Below are positions 1 through 8,852 of a stretch of DNA of 64,000 bases, piece by piece; positions within the stretch are counted from its first letter, which is position 1; every line of letters begins with the position of its first letter. Origin of the DNA: Atopomonas hussainii (lineage in GTDB: Bacteria; Pseudomonadota; Gammaproteobacteria; Pseudomonadales; Pseudomonadaceae); NCBI RefSeq assembly GCF_900109735.1, contig NZ_FOAS01000010.1:1-64000 (forward strand), written 5' to 3'. The position numbers were made by a program, and so were the translations under genes. Under the pieces are notes generated by a model. The model was not told the DNA's origin. It saw only the letters and a program-made list of their open reading frames with translations, and searched no databases.

Positions 1-287
1 ATACGTGTTCTGCGCTGATGTCGATCCACTTTGGGGCGATAAGGGTTGGGCCTGCTGCCGAGACCCCTTGGATGGGTTGTGTTAGGGCTTCTACGCGTAA
101 CGGTACGACATAGTACAGGTGACTGTCGTTGTGCTTGAGCGGCTGGTTGGCAAGTTCGGGTTGTACAACAATGCGCAGACGCAGCGTGGGCTGTTTATCT
201 GCCCACTCGGGTGGTAGCGCGAGCTTTAAGCGCAATGGGTTATCGCTAATGATGCTTAAGGCATCGCGCACGATGCGGCCAACATCT
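1..287 (-). pseudogene. C-terminal fragment of a second VasX-like effector copy
   Basis: This stretch aligns base for base, with scattered substitutions, to 1471-1757, the end of the full effector gene at 1458-4883. Read on the minus strand it encodes about the last 95 residues of that effector, including VRDALSIISDNPLRLKL and APKWIDISAEHV; the final codons lie outside the window. Upstream of about position 287 the similarity stops, and stop codons appear in the effector frame within the palindrome at 294-319. It is therefore a detached tail, not an intact gene. Whether another immunity gene follows beyond the window edge cannot be seen. Confidence 0.85.
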
Positions 288-392
288 TTGATTGGCTATG
301 CCATTTAGTTGGCATAGCCGCCAAGGCCTCGGTGCTGTTTTTTGTTCGAAGTGGCCGGTGCGGAGCGAACGGTCGTATTTATTCTGCGGCAT
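246..392 (-). pseudogene. Truncated immunity gene remnant (N-terminal fragment)
   Basis: The first 18 codons (MPQNKYDRSLRTGHFEQK) match the start of the full immunity protein at 407-1471, which begins MSQNKYDRLPHTGDFEQE. Similarity then stops, and the frame runs out of phase through the palindrome and into the effector-tail duplicate before a TAG, giving a 48-residue open frame. It starts 14 bp after the stop of the intact immunity gene and has an AAAGAG-like ribosome site. It is best read as the broken head of a second immunity gene. A functional short peptide is unlikely. Confidence 0.75.
294..319. repeat. Inverted repeat at a rearrangement junction
   Basis: GGCTATGCC and GGCATAGCC form perfect 9-bp arms around an 8-base spacer. 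The palindrome sits exactly between the broken immunity head (330-392) and the detached effector tail (1-287). No T-tract follows on either strand, so it does not look like an intrinsic terminator. It may mark the recombination joint. Confidence 0.7.
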
Positions 393-406
393 GCACGCTC
401 TTTGCG

Positions 407-1471
407 TTACTCAGCGGCGACAACGGCCTCGGGCGGTTGTTCGGTGAATTTGATTTTGTAGTAGTCGAGCATGGTTTGGCCTTTGGCGTAGGCCTTGCGG
501 ACTTCGGCGCTTTCTTTAAGCAGGGCTTCGCTGGGATGGGCGTGCTGCGCGCTGGGCAGCGGTTTGGACCAGTCGAGTACGCTTTTCGGGAACAAGGCTT
601 TCGGGCGGCGGTTGATCCACTGGGCGATGTGGCAGGGGATGGTCCAACCGCTACAGAACTGAATCACTAAAAAGCCCCATACATAGCGCGGCCACCAGTG
701 TCGGCTACGGTAGCCGCGACGGCAAAAATGGAAGTACGCCACGGTGCCTTCTTGAAACTGCTCATCACTGAGCACAGGTGTGGGCAAAGCTTCGGGGCCT
801 TCTTCCATGTATTGCCGAATGGCTTCCCATTCACCAACGGCATGGCTGAGGGTGCCGCTAGGAATGGTGACCCAGTAGACGTCGCCGCTCTCGGCATTAC
901 GCAAGCCGATCATCAAAGCAAAGCTGGGCATGACGGCGTATTGAGTGACTATTTTGCTGGCGGAAACGCAGGCGATCACCTCTTCCCAAGGGACAATGAC
1001 CGGCGGATCGCCGCGATAGATCAACGCCACTTCACGGCGCTGGCGGTTAAAGCGAACCGGCGAGCGTGTGCTAATACCTCGGATGATACGGAACATGTTG
1101 TAAGCGATTAAAGATACGAGAAAACCAATAATGCCCCACATATAGGGGTTAAGAAGGTAATTACCCCAGTCGCTCCAAAAAGGCCTGTCTCCCAGTTCAA
1201 GGGAGACTGAGGCCATGCCGCCTGTGGCTATGATGAAAAAGATTAAAAGATTCATCACAGAACCAATATAGGCACGCACAGCAAACTCGACACTGCCTTG
1301 CCCTGCGCCAACATCCAGATATACAGAGTTAGCCTCTTGATGCAATTGCTGGCTGCTTAATAGGGGCATGCCAGTAGGGACCGGTTTGGGTGAGAGGTAA
1401 AACACCTCAGTGCCGTTTTCCTGTTCGAAGTCGCCGGTATGGGGTAAACGATCGTATTTATTCTGAGACAT
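407..1471 (-). CDS. Putative T6SS immunity protein, DUF6708-type membrane protein
   Basis: A 354-residue protein whose start overlaps the end of the effector gene by 14 bp, the usual position of a cognate immunity gene. Hydrophobic segments near residues 68-89, 105-128 and 263-282 place it in the inner membrane. Between them is a conserved-looking cytoplasmic block (IYRGDPPVIVPWEEV, about 151-165) that I recognise as typical of DUF6708 proteins found beside T6SS effectors. A membrane location suits protection against a VasX-like, membrane-active toxin. The immunity function is inferred from position and topology. A broken copy of its head lies immediately downstream. Confidence 0.72.
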   Translation of the reverse strand: MSQNKYDRLPHTGDFEQENGTEVFYLSPKPVPTGMPLLSSQQLHQEANSVYLDVGAGQGSVEFAVRAYIGSVMNLLIFFIIATGGMASVSLELGDRPFWSDWGNYLLNPYMWGIIGFLVSLIAYNMFRIIRGISTRSPVRFNRQRREVALIYRGDPPVIVPWEEVIACVSASKIVTQYAVMPSFALMIGLRNAESGDVYWVTIPSGTLSHAVGEWEAIRQYMEEGPEALPTPVLSDEQFQEGTVAYFHFCRRGYRSRHWWPRYVWGFLVIQFCSGWTIPCHIAQWINRRPKALFPKSVLDWSKPLPSAQHAHPSEALLKESAEVRKAYAKGQTMLDYYKIKFTEQPPEAVVAAE

Positions 1472-4400
1472 ATACGTGTTCTGCGCTGATGTCGATCCAC
1501 TTTGGGGCGATAAGGGTTGGGCCTGCTGCCGAGACCCCTTGGATGGGTTGTGTTAGGGCTTCTACGTGTAACGGTACGACATAGTACAGGTGACTGTCGT
1601 TGCGCTTGAGCGGTTGGTTGGCCAGTTCGGGTTGTACAGCAATGCGCAGGCGCAGTGTGGACTGTTTATCTGCCCAGTTGGGTGGTAGCTCGAGCTTTAA
1701 GCGTAATGGGTTATCGCTAATGATGCTTAAGGCATCGCGCACTATGTTGCCAACGTCTTGCGCGGGCCAGCGTTGATATTGCCATTCGGCGGTTAGGCGC
1801 AGTGGTGTTTGCCGTAAGCTGGCCAAGCTTACCCCAGGTAGGCTCAGGATGAAGCATCGTGAAGCGTTGCCGGTATCCACGTCGGTGCTTAAGCCTTGGT
1901 CTGTAATCACAGGGCGGAGCGTGGCTTCGGCCAATGTTTGGGCGTGCCGTGGCCAGTCCCACGCTTGGTTGTCTAAGCCCCAGCAGCAGCTAAGTAGCCA
2001 GCGCTGTTGCTCATCTAGATTGCTGTAGTTGTACAGCGCTTCGCCACCTAGTTGCAGAGCTGCAGCGACTAGCCCCCAGGGGCTTAGGCGAGCGGCAAAG
2101 CTTAGGTAGCGCACACCGCGGGTAGCCCAAGCGGCGCTGGCGACCAGTGTGCGTTGGCCGGTAGGCGCGCGCGCGACGTCCATCATTAGACCGCCGAATT
2201 CGGCAAAAGCTTTGGCGGTAATGACGGCGTTGACGGCGCTGCTGCTGGTGTCCCCTGCTAGCGCTAACAGCGCGCCGGCTTGCTCACTGGCGGTGCCGGT
2301 GCGCATGGCATCAAGCCATTTGTTCCCGTTACTGAGTGAGGTGCCTATGGAGCCGAGTAAGGCCAGTGGGGAGATAACCACACCTAGGCCTAAACCCAGC
2401 TTGCCCAGCTTGACGGCAAATTGCATACCGGCCTTACCGCCCGCGCTAGTGGCGATGCTCTTAAAGGCTTTATCGACAAGGGTGATATGGGCATTTTGAT
2501 AGACAGAAAGCGCGGATGCAGCTGGCGCTAAGAGTGCACCAAGGAAAATAATGTCTTGTTTTATTGTTGTTCGGCCAGCAAGTCGCGATGTACGCCATTC
2601 ATTAATTGCAGTGCCTAAGTTTTGTGCTTGAAGAAAGAGCGCCAGCAGCGGAAAGGCCGCACTTTTCAGGGCCGCAGAGTGGGCGCCCGTTTCGCCATAG
2701 GCGCCACGCACACCGAGTTGTAGGCGGCGAATTTCTTCATTGAGCAAACTTTGTTGCGCGGGCGCGACTTTAAGCTGAACGCCGATAAAGCCGGTTTGAA
2801 CGGCGCTGGTGGTGATGAGGCCGTCTTGCAGTTGACTCATTACGCTGGCGCGCTGTTGGCGGATGCTGGTTAGCTGCCCGTTAAGCTGCTGCTTTTGGGC
2901 TTTGGCGTTTTGTCGTTGGGCTTCGCTTAGGCTGCGGCGCTTACTGTCTTTTTTGGCTTTGTCGCGCTCAATACGTAGTTGATTTTCGCGGTGCAGTAGG
3001 TTGTTTAGCGTGGCTAGGCGTGACTTGAATAGGGTTACGTCTTGCTCGGTAGCTACGTTAAGGGTGGCACCGCCTTGCTGCAGTGCGGCAAGGTTGCTTA
3101 AGCGCAGGGCGCGGTTATTAGAGGCGCCTAGTTTGTCTAAATGAGTCTTTAGATCGGGGCTGTTCAGTTTGCTTTGCAGTGTTGCCAGCCACTCTTGAAG
3201 GCCCAAGGCAATGGCGGGTGAGTAGGCGGCATTAACGGCTTGGCTAACGGTGTGGGCATCGGGGTTGAGGTTAAGGCTGTTAGACCAGTGATTGCCCAGC
3301 AGCACGCCCACTTCATGCAGGCGAAGCTGTGCCTCTTGCAGGCCGCTGTTAAGGTTGCGTGCATCATCAAGCCATTTAATAAGATCGCCGGATTTGCTGA
3401 GCAAAAAGTTCAAATCTAGGCGGCTGGCGAAGGCTGGCAAGATGTAATACGGGTACTTGTGAAAATACTCGCTGACAGCTTTGAGGCTTTCTTCTGTGCG
3501 GCATAGGTCGCGTACGCAGTTTTGCTCGCTGACTAAGGCGGCCATGAGCTGATCGGCCACGTTGGTGTCGAAATGCCAAGCGCTGCGGTGGTATTCGGTT
3601 TGGGTGAACAGGCCAACACGATCTGCGGTGATACGGTCGAGGCGGGCTGTCCAGCGTTTGAGGTGTGCGCGCTCGGCCTCTAAGTATTGGCGCATCTCGC
3701 GGTGGCGTACTAAGTCATGAATGCCGCGAGCGCCCCAGCCTTTGCCCTCTAGGGCTGCATGGCTATGGTCTTCGATAGCCTCAATGTCGTCTTCAAGCTC
3801 TTCATACAGCGCGTCGCCCAGCGCGGTGTGCATGGTTTGCTTCTTGTGGGTGACATTGTCACGGGCGGCTTTTTTTCTTGGGTCGATACGGTAGCCGGGG
3901 TAGTGCGATCGACCGGCGCTGTAATTGGGTAGGCCGTCTAGCTCATTGCGAGCGTTGATGTAGTCGTAAATGCTTTGCCGTTGGGCTGGGGTGGTTTTTT
4001 CAAAGAGGGCCTTGCTGGTGCCGGCACCTTGCGCGGTTTTCTCATTAACCACCATGAGGGTTTCGATATAGCTGCCGATGACGTATTTCAGGTCGTTGCG
4101 GCCTTGTTGGACCCAGCTTTCAATCCAACTAACAACCATGTCTTGCTCCTCGGCAAGGTCTTGCATGACCCCGAGGCTGTCTTTAAAGACTAGGTACAGG
4201 TGATCACTTTCATAGCTGGGCAAGAGCTGCTTTTTAACGGCGCCTAGGGTGGTTTTGCGGAAAAGTGAGGTGTCTTCCCACGCGTAGTCTTGGCTTTCCT
4301 GCGGGTTGGCGTTTGCAATGGCTGGGGTAGTTGCTGGCGGCTCGGCTATCTCAGCCAGCCATTGCTGGGCTTGTTGGCTGGTGAGCAGGTGTTGCCCGCC

Positions 4401-4883
4401 TTTATCGCAGCTGACTTTGGCAAGATCGACACGCTGCATGAAGTGATCGCGCTCTTTGAAGTTTTTGAGCATTTGCGAGCACTTGAAGGCGGTCCACTGC
4501 ACTGGTGAATAAGCAATATGCAATGTGCTGCCGCGCTTAAAGATCAGGCAGTTCTCTGTGGACTGGCCTTGGCGCTGATCCTGTGCGGCTTCGTTGCCTT
4601 GCCAAACAAACTTGGTCACGCAACCGCGTTCAACACGGTATTCATGTAAATAGCCAGTGCTGTTGTCGATGACGTAGAGCCAACCATCGCGAATGAGGCG
4701 GATGCCTAGTGGGCGTGACTTAAGCTTGTAGGGCAGATTTAGCTCGGCCGCAGGGTCAAGCCGCTCGACGAGGCCATAACGCAAAGGCAGCAGTTGCACT
4801 TTGTGCTTCATCAGTGGGCAGGCACCGACGGGGCTTTTGGCGTCAGTCTTGTTTTTGTCGGTTTGGTTGGGGTTACGAGTCAT
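1458..4883 (-). CDS. VasX-like MIX-containing T6SS effector
   Basis: A 1141-residue protein. Residues 64-72 read IRDGWLYVI and fit the hRxGhhYhh core of the MIX marker motif. The surrounding N-terminal region (CPLMKHKVQLLPLRYGLVE, 22-40) resembles the toxin VasX N-terminal domain of the BTH_I2691-type effectors. The middle is helical with charged coiled-coil stretches. About 770-950 contain several hydrophobic segments, such as FLGALLAPAASAL and LGLGLGVVISPLALLGSIG, consistent with a pore-forming or membrane-inserting toxin. Gene order vgrG-DUF4123-effector-immunity equals vgrG2-vasW-vasX-tsiV2 of V. cholerae. The start overlaps the adaptor gene by 11 bp. Effector identity is well supported; pore formation is inferred from the family. 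Confidence 0.83.
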   Translation of the reverse strand: MTRNPNQTDKNKTDAKSPVGACPLMKHKVQLLPLRYGLVERLDPAAELNLPYKLKSRPLGIRLIRDGWLYVIDNSTGYLHEYRVERGCVTKFVWQGNEAAQDQRQGQSTENCLIFKRGSTLHIAYSPVQWTAFKCSQMLKNFKERDHFMQRVDLAKVSCDKGGQHLLTSQQAQQWLAEIAEPPATTPAIANANPQESQDYAWEDTSLFRKTTLGAVKKQLLPSYESDHLYLVFKDSLGVMQDLAEEQDMVVSWIESWVQQGRNDLKYVIGSYIETLMVVNEKTAQGAGTSKALFEKTTPAQRQSIYDYINARNELDGLPNYSAGRSHYPGYRIDPRKKAARDNVTHKKQTMHTALGDALYEELEDDIEAIEDHSHAALEGKGWGARGIHDLVRHREMRQYLEAERAHLKRWTARLDRITADRVGLFTQTEYHRSAWHFDTNVADQLMAALVSEQNCVRDLCRTEESLKAVSEYFHKYPYYILPAFASRLDLNFLLSKSGDLIKWLDDARNLNSGLQEAQLRLHEVGVLLGNHWSNSLNLNPDAHTVSQAVNAAYSPAIALGLQEWLATLQSKLNSPDLKTHLDKLGASNNRALRLSNLAALQQGGATLNVATEQDVTLFKSRLATLNNLLHRENQLRIERDKAKKDSKRRSLSEAQRQNAKAQKQQLNGQLTSIRQQRASVMSQLQDGLITTSAVQTGFIGVQLKVAPAQQSLLNEEIRRLQLGVRGAYGETGAHSAALKSAAFPLLALFLQAQNLGTAINEWRTSRLAGRTTIKQDIIFLGALLAPAASALSVYQNAHITLVDKAFKSIATSAGGKAGMQFAVKLGKLGLGLGVVISPLALLGSIGTSLSNGNKWLDAMRTGTASEQAGALLALAGDTSSSAVNAVITAKAFAEFGGLMMDVARAPTGQRTLVASAAWATRGVRYLSFAARLSPWGLVAAALQLGGEALYNYSNLDEQQRWLLSCCWGLDNQAWDWPRHAQTLAEATLRPVITDQGLSTDVDTGNASRCFILSLPGVSLASLRQTPLRLTAEWQYQRWPAQDVGNIVRDALSIISDNPLRLKLELPPNWADKQSTLRLRIAVQPELANQPLKRNDSHLYYVVPLHVEALTQPIQGVSAAGPTLIAPKWIDISAEHVYVSE

Positions 4884-5769
4884 GTGGCGTCCTTTCCGCT
4901 GACGAGGCCCGAGCGTAGGCGATATCTGCCGCTTGTTCGATGCGCTGGCTAGGGCTTAGCGAGGAGGGCTGGCTAACCAGTGCGGCAATGTCGTGATGAG
5001 TGACGAGCGCTGTAGGGCCCAGCAGGGCGAAGATATTGCTGTAGAGGGTGATCTCATGCTCGCTATGAAAGCCTTGGGCATAGGCTTGATCGGCTAAGGC
5101 TTGAAGATGCTGCCAGCGCTCAGTTGAACTCAGTGTTGGTTGATAGTCGGGAAAATAGTCATGTAGGTGGGCGTCTAGACGGATGATCAGGCTACGAAAA
5201 CTGACATCACCTAACCGCTCTAGCTGGTGCTCAGTTAGTCGGTAGCGGGTCCTAGGCGTTGTGGTTTGCGCAGGCCTGGCTCGATGGTGTTGATGCCAGC
5301 AGTCTTGAATGTTATCCGGCGTGACGGCTAGATCGATTGGGCCGAAGAGCGTGTTGTCGTTGTCTTGCTCTGCCTGTTGGAGCAGGGCGTGGATAACGGC
5401 AGGATCGGCTAGGCGCAATAACATGTCTGCGCCAAGTGGATGCTGCACACAAGCTAGCCAGCGTAAATGGTTAAGCAGCGCTGCCCGGCTGGCGTTACTG
5501 AAGAGCAGGTAGCCCCATTCGTGAGCGCTGTTTTCAAGAAAAGCGCCGAGAATGGAGTCATGGGCACCGCTAAGGTGAATGAGGCAGGGCGATACATCAG
5601 AGAGATTTGCCCACAGGGTATCGAGGTAAAGCACGTCAAAGTCAGGCGCAGCAGACCACTGATATAAACGCTGAGCGAGCGTGTCGACACTAATGCCATC
5701 CAGCAGCAAGTAGGCTGAGCTATTCCAAGGTAGGTTGACTGGGAGCTGAGCGAGCGTGTTATTCGGCAT
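4873..5769 (-). CDS. DUF4123 T6SS effector adaptor (VasW/Tap-like)
   Basis: A 298-residue soluble protein. The first 140 residues (AYLLLDGISVDTLAQRLYQ, then a stretch ending LIHLSGAHD) have the pattern of DUF4123 domains, chaperone-adaptors that load a specific effector onto its VgrG. It overlaps vgrG by 11 bp upstream and the effector by 11 bp downstream, so the three are probably translationally coupled. No signal peptide or membrane segment is visible, as expected for a cytoplasmic loading factor. Assignment rests on domain resemblance plus the classic vgrG-adaptor-effector order. Confidence 0.82.
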   Translation of the reverse strand: MPNNTLAQLPVNLPWNSSAYLLLDGISVDTLAQRLYQWSAAPDFDVLYLDTLWANLSDVSPCLIHLSGAHDSILGAFLENSAHEWGYLLFSNASRAALLNHLRWLACVQHPLGADMLLRLADPAVIHALLQQAEQDNDNTLFGPIDLAVTPDNIQDCWHQHHRARPAQTTTPRTRYRLTEHQLERLGDVSFRSLIIRLDAHLHDYFPDYQPTLSSTERWQHLQALADQAYAQGFHSEHEITLYSNIFALLGPTALVTHHDIAALVSQPSSLSPSQRIEQAADIAYARASSAERTPHDS

Positions 5770-7924
5770 TTTCCGCGCCCTGTTTGCTGGCTTCGCAAAT
5801 GGCGCACAGCGGCTGCTTGCGTTGCAGCGCCTGCTTCTGCGCTTGGATGAGTAGCTCTCCGGCCTTATCCGTATCCGCAGCCTGCACCTTGCCGGGCAGC
5901 AGCGGCTTAGCCCCCGAGCCTTTGCCGGGGCTGCCGCCGGAGTTGATTTTGATCAGTGGGCCGACCAAGGTGATGCCGCTGGCGTCGAGTTTGATAAAGC
6001 TGCCGGCGGCTTTGAAGGTGAGTTCGCTGCCGGCTTCGAGCACCACCTTGTGGCCGCTGGAGAGGTGGATTTCTTGCCCTGCCTTGATGAATTGGCCGCC
6101 ACCGATCTTGATGTGCTGGTTTTTGCCCACGGTGAGGTGGTCGCTAGCTTTAACCTGGGTTTTGCGCGGTTGCACGGTGGTGCGGTGTTCTTCGCCGCGG
6201 ATCTCGGTGTGGCAGTTGGCCTCCACGGTGTCGTGGCGTTCGTGGCCGATGCGGATTTTTTGGTCGTGCTCGATGTTTTCGTCCCAGTCGCGCTGGGCGT
6301 GTAGGTAGATCTGCTCGTGGCCCTTTTTGTCTTCGATGCGCAACTCGTTGTAGCCCGCACCGCCCGGGCTGGACAGTGTTTTGAACACGCTGCGGGTTTT
6401 GTTCGCTGGTAGGTCGTACGGCACCACGTGTTCTTTGTGGAACAGGCAGCCGGTGATCAGCGGTTGGTCGGGGTCGCCTTCTAGAAAGGTCACCAGCACT
6501 TCCATGCCGATGCGCGGCAGGGTGAGGGCGCCGTAGCCGTCGCCCGCCCAGCCGGTGGCTAAGCGCAACCAGCAGCTGGTGTGCTCGTCTGTTTGGCCTT
6601 CGCGGTCCCAGTGGAATTGCACCTTGATGCGGCCGTATGCGTCGCAGTGAATTTCTTCACCTTGCGGGCCGCTGACCACGGCGCTTTGACTGCCCAGGAT
6701 GCGAGGCTTGGGGTGCTTGAGTGCGGGGCGGAAGGGTACGTCCCACGGGGTGGCGATAAAGTGGTTGCGGTAGCCTTGTTCAAAATCTTCACCGCTTTTT
6801 AGGCCCTCACCCCTAGCCCCTCTGGACTCGCTAGTTCCCTGTAGCTCGGCCTGCGGCCAGCTGGCGCTGCCCAAATCGGCTGTCCTGCCGATTTGTCCAG
6901 AGGGAGAGGGGAAATTAAGGATGTCGGCGTTTTCTTCGAGCACCTGCGGTTGTTTGCCTTCGTGGCGAATGCCGGTCAGTAGCCAGCGCTGATTAAGGTC
7001 GGCGCGTGGGTGCTCGGTGAGCGGCAGCAGGTGGCCGCTGATTAAAAGGGGTTGATTGCTCTGGCCGCTGGCTTGCTGGTAATCGGCGCGGTGGCGCTCT
7101 TGGGCTAGTTGGCTGAGCTGCTTGCCGCGGGGGCGTTCGGTAAAGCGCGCGGGGTAGTCATAGTCTTCAAGGTCTGGCTCGCGGCGGGCGTCGTTGGGTT
7201 GAAACGCCGCTTCCATCAGCAGGCGTGGCTTTTCAAAGTCGTAATCGCGGCGGGTTACGCGGCGCGTGCGGCTGGCTACACGCAGGGCAAAGCGGCGGAT
7301 TACCGGGTCATCCGCAACCAGGCTGGAGTCTTGTAAGTATTGCTGCACGGGTAGATCAAGGAAGCCGCTTTGGTCATCGCCAAACACCAGCGTGTGGCCT
7401 GCGGCGCTGTGGCGGAAGTGGTAGTGAATGCCTTCTTCCTCACACAGGCGCTGCACAAAGTGCAGGTCAGATTCGTGGTACTGCACGCAATACACACGCG
7501 GCTCATAGCTGGCATTGAGCTGCCACAGCACATCGGCGCCTAAGATGCCGTGCTCTTCGAGCACTTGGCTAATGATCTGCTGCGCGCTGAGCTGCTGAAA
7601 GATGCGCAAGTTATTGCGCAGTGCTAAATAGCTGAGCTTGGGCTCGATGCGCAGGCGATAACGCGTTAAGCGTTGGCCGGAGTCGCCTTGTAGCGCACTG
7701 TGAACTTGGCCATGAATGCCGTGGCCTTGGGGGTTAAACGCAAGGAAGGCGCTTTGATGGAGGAGTTTTTCCAGATCCCACGCGGGGTTTTCGCTGACCA
7801 GTTCGATATCGAACCGATAGGGCGTGTTCAGGGATTCTTCGCCACTGAACGACAACACCTGGAAACCGTGGGTTTGCCCAGCAATCTGCAGGGAAAAATG
7901 CGTGTGGTTGGCGGGATCGAACAT
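5759..7924 (-). CDS. vgrG: VgrG spike protein (TssI), module A
   Basis: A 721-residue VgrG with the gp27-like base (VQYHESDLHFVQRLCEEEGIHYHF), a gp5-like OB region (GEEIHCDAYGRIKVQFHWD) and a repeat-rich beta-helix needle ending near GSPGKGSG. It has no added toxin domain; a short tail carrying CAIC follows the needle. The protein trimerises to form the T6SS puncturing tip and probably carries the VasX-like effector through the DUF4123 adaptor. Between the two main domains sits a 36-codon insertion made by a palindromic repeat at 6804-6911. It is more diverged from the other two vgrG genes than they are from each other. The start has an AAGGAA ribosome site. Confidence 0.95.
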   Translation of the reverse strand: MFDPANHTHFSLQIAGQTHGFQVLSFSGEESLNTPYRFDIELVSENPAWDLEKLLHQSAFLAFNPQGHGIHGQVHSALQGDSGQRLTRYRLRIEPKLSYLALRNNLRIFQQLSAQQIISQVLEEHGILGADVLWQLNASYEPRVYCVQYHESDLHFVQRLCEEEGIHYHFRHSAAGHTLVFGDDQSGFLDLPVQQYLQDSSLVADDPVIRRFALRVASRTRRVTRRDYDFEKPRLLMEAAFQPNDARREPDLEDYDYPARFTERPRGKQLSQLAQERHRADYQQASGQSNQPLLISGHLLPLTEHPRADLNQRWLLTGIRHEGKQPQVLEENADILNFPSPSGQIGRTADLGSASWPQAELQGTSESRGARGEGLKSGEDFEQGYRNHFIATPWDVPFRPALKHPKPRILGSQSAVVSGPQGEEIHCDAYGRIKVQFHWDREGQTDEHTSCWLRLATGWAGDGYGALTLPRIGMEVLVTFLEGDPDQPLITGCLFHKEHVVPYDLPANKTRSVFKTLSSPGGAGYNELRIEDKKGHEQIYLHAQRDWDENIEHDQKIRIGHERHDTVEANCHTEIRGEEHRTTVQPRKTQVKASDHLTVGKNQHIKIGGGQFIKAGQEIHLSSGHKVVLEAGSELTFKAAGSFIKLDASGITLVGPLIKINSGGSPGKGSGAKPLLPGKVQAADTDKAGELLIQAQKQALQRKQPLCAICEASKQGAENAE
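6804..6911 (-). repeat. Palindromic repeat inserted in frame in vgrG (long form)
   Basis: About 108 bp, read in the vgrG sense as CCCCTCTCCCTCTGGAC through to GTCCAGAGGGGCTAGGGG and then TGAGGG. The outer arms CCCTCTGGAC / GTCCAGAGGG pair perfectly over 10 bp. Inside is a second perfect pair, CAAATCGGC / GCCGATTTG. The same element in a short form occurs at the equivalent codon in the other two vgrG genes. It stays in frame and encodes a Gly/Ser/Arg-rich linker. Confidence 0.85.
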
Positions 7925-7978
7925 CCTATGTTCCTTGCTTAAAAAAGAGTAGGGCCAGGCAAGCCTGGCCCTGTGGAC

Positions 7979-8266
7979 TCAACCAATCAGTACGTTGGGT
8001 GAGCCCTGCACTATGACGCCGCCACAGTTGACGGCGTCGCCGACGCGCCCGGCGGGGAGGTTGTTGATCAGCACCGTGCCGCTACCGACGGCCAATGCGC
8101 GACCATGCGGCGCGTGCGCCGGACAGCCATGCACGGCCAGCGGATCGCCGAGGCGCAGTGCGGGCAGGTTGTTGATCAACACGTTAGGACTACCGGCAAT
8201 GACGGCGGTTGGGCCGCAAGCGTCATGGCCGGTGTCTTGGTCGCCGAGGCGTCCTGCCTTAGGCAT
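7979..8266 (-). CDS. PAAR-domain spike-tip protein
   Basis: A 95-residue protein made almost entirely of a PAAR domain: two related halves with GSPNVLINNLPALRLGD (about 25-41) and GSGTVLINNLPAGRVGD, plus His and Cys residues (HGCPAHAPHG, NCGG) expected to bind the tip metal ion. It caps the VgrG needle and sharpens the puncturing device. It lies 54 bp upstream of vgrG. Its AAGGTGA ribosome site overlaps the hcp stop codon, so translation may be coupled to hcp. No toxin extension is present. Confidence 0.93.
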   Translation of the reverse strand: MPKAGRLGDQDTGHDACGPTAVIAGSPNVLINNLPALRLGDPLAVHGCPAHAPHGRALAVGSGTVLINNLPAGRVGDAVNCGGVIVQGSPNVLIG

Positions 8267-8277
8267 GCGCGATCACC

Positions 8278-8796
8278 TTAGGCGGAGATCGGCGTACGCC
8301 AGTCGTCGGAGCCTGAAGTGCCAGACACTTCGTGGGTCCAAACGATCTTGCGGTAGGTCAGGTACACGTCTTCCAGGTGGGTGAAGTGTGCTTGGCCTGG
8401 GTCTTGGCAGTTCGGCATGCGCGACTGCACGTCAACGATGATCGCGTCTTCCAGTTCGATGGTGTAGTAGTGCTCTTGGGTGCCGGTAGAAGAGGTGCGG
8501 TACCACTCGATGCGGCACTTCTTCATGCGCTCACCAGAGGTCAGGGCGTTGAAAATCAGCGGCGAGCTCTTGTCGAACACCTTAGTGATCATCAGCGGCT
8601 TGTGCACGCGCTGGCCGGTCGGCTGGCCAGACTGCGGGTCGCGCGGAATGATCACTTGGTGATTGAAGGCTTGCACCAGAATCTGGTCTTCGTGGCCTTC
8701 TTGGAAGATGTTGCCGACAGAGCCTTCAGTGAAGGTGCCGGAAGTGAGCAGACCTTGCTTTTCGCCTTCGATGGTCATGTACGCGGGTGTTGGCAT
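8278..8796 (-). CDS. hcp: Hcp (TssD), T6SS inner tube protein
   Basis: A 172-residue protein of normal Hcp length. It shows the family pattern of an early IEGEKQG, then GQRVHKPLMITKVFDKSSPLIFNAL and CRIEWYRTSSTGTQEHYYTIELEDAII. Hexameric rings of Hcp stack into the tube propelled by sheath contraction and also carry small effectors. It is the first gene of the minus-strand arm, followed by PAAR, vgrG, adaptor, effector and immunity. A strong AAGGAG ribosome site precedes the ATG, and a -24/-12 promoter lies about 57 bp further upstream. It is divergent from the structural operon. Confidence 0.96.
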   Translation of the reverse strand: MPTPAYMTIEGEKQGLLTSGTFTEGSVGNIFQEGHEDQILVQAFNHQVIIPRDPQSGQPTGQRVHKPLMITKVFDKSSPLIFNALTSGERMKKCRIEWYRTSSTGTQEHYYTIELEDAIIVDVQSRMPNCQDPGQAHFTHLEDVYLTYRKIVWTHEVSGTSGSDDWRTPISA

Positions 8797-8852
8797 TGGC
8801 TATCTCCTTGCCTTGGATGAATGGGCGTGATTGCCCAGGTGGCCGAGTATTA

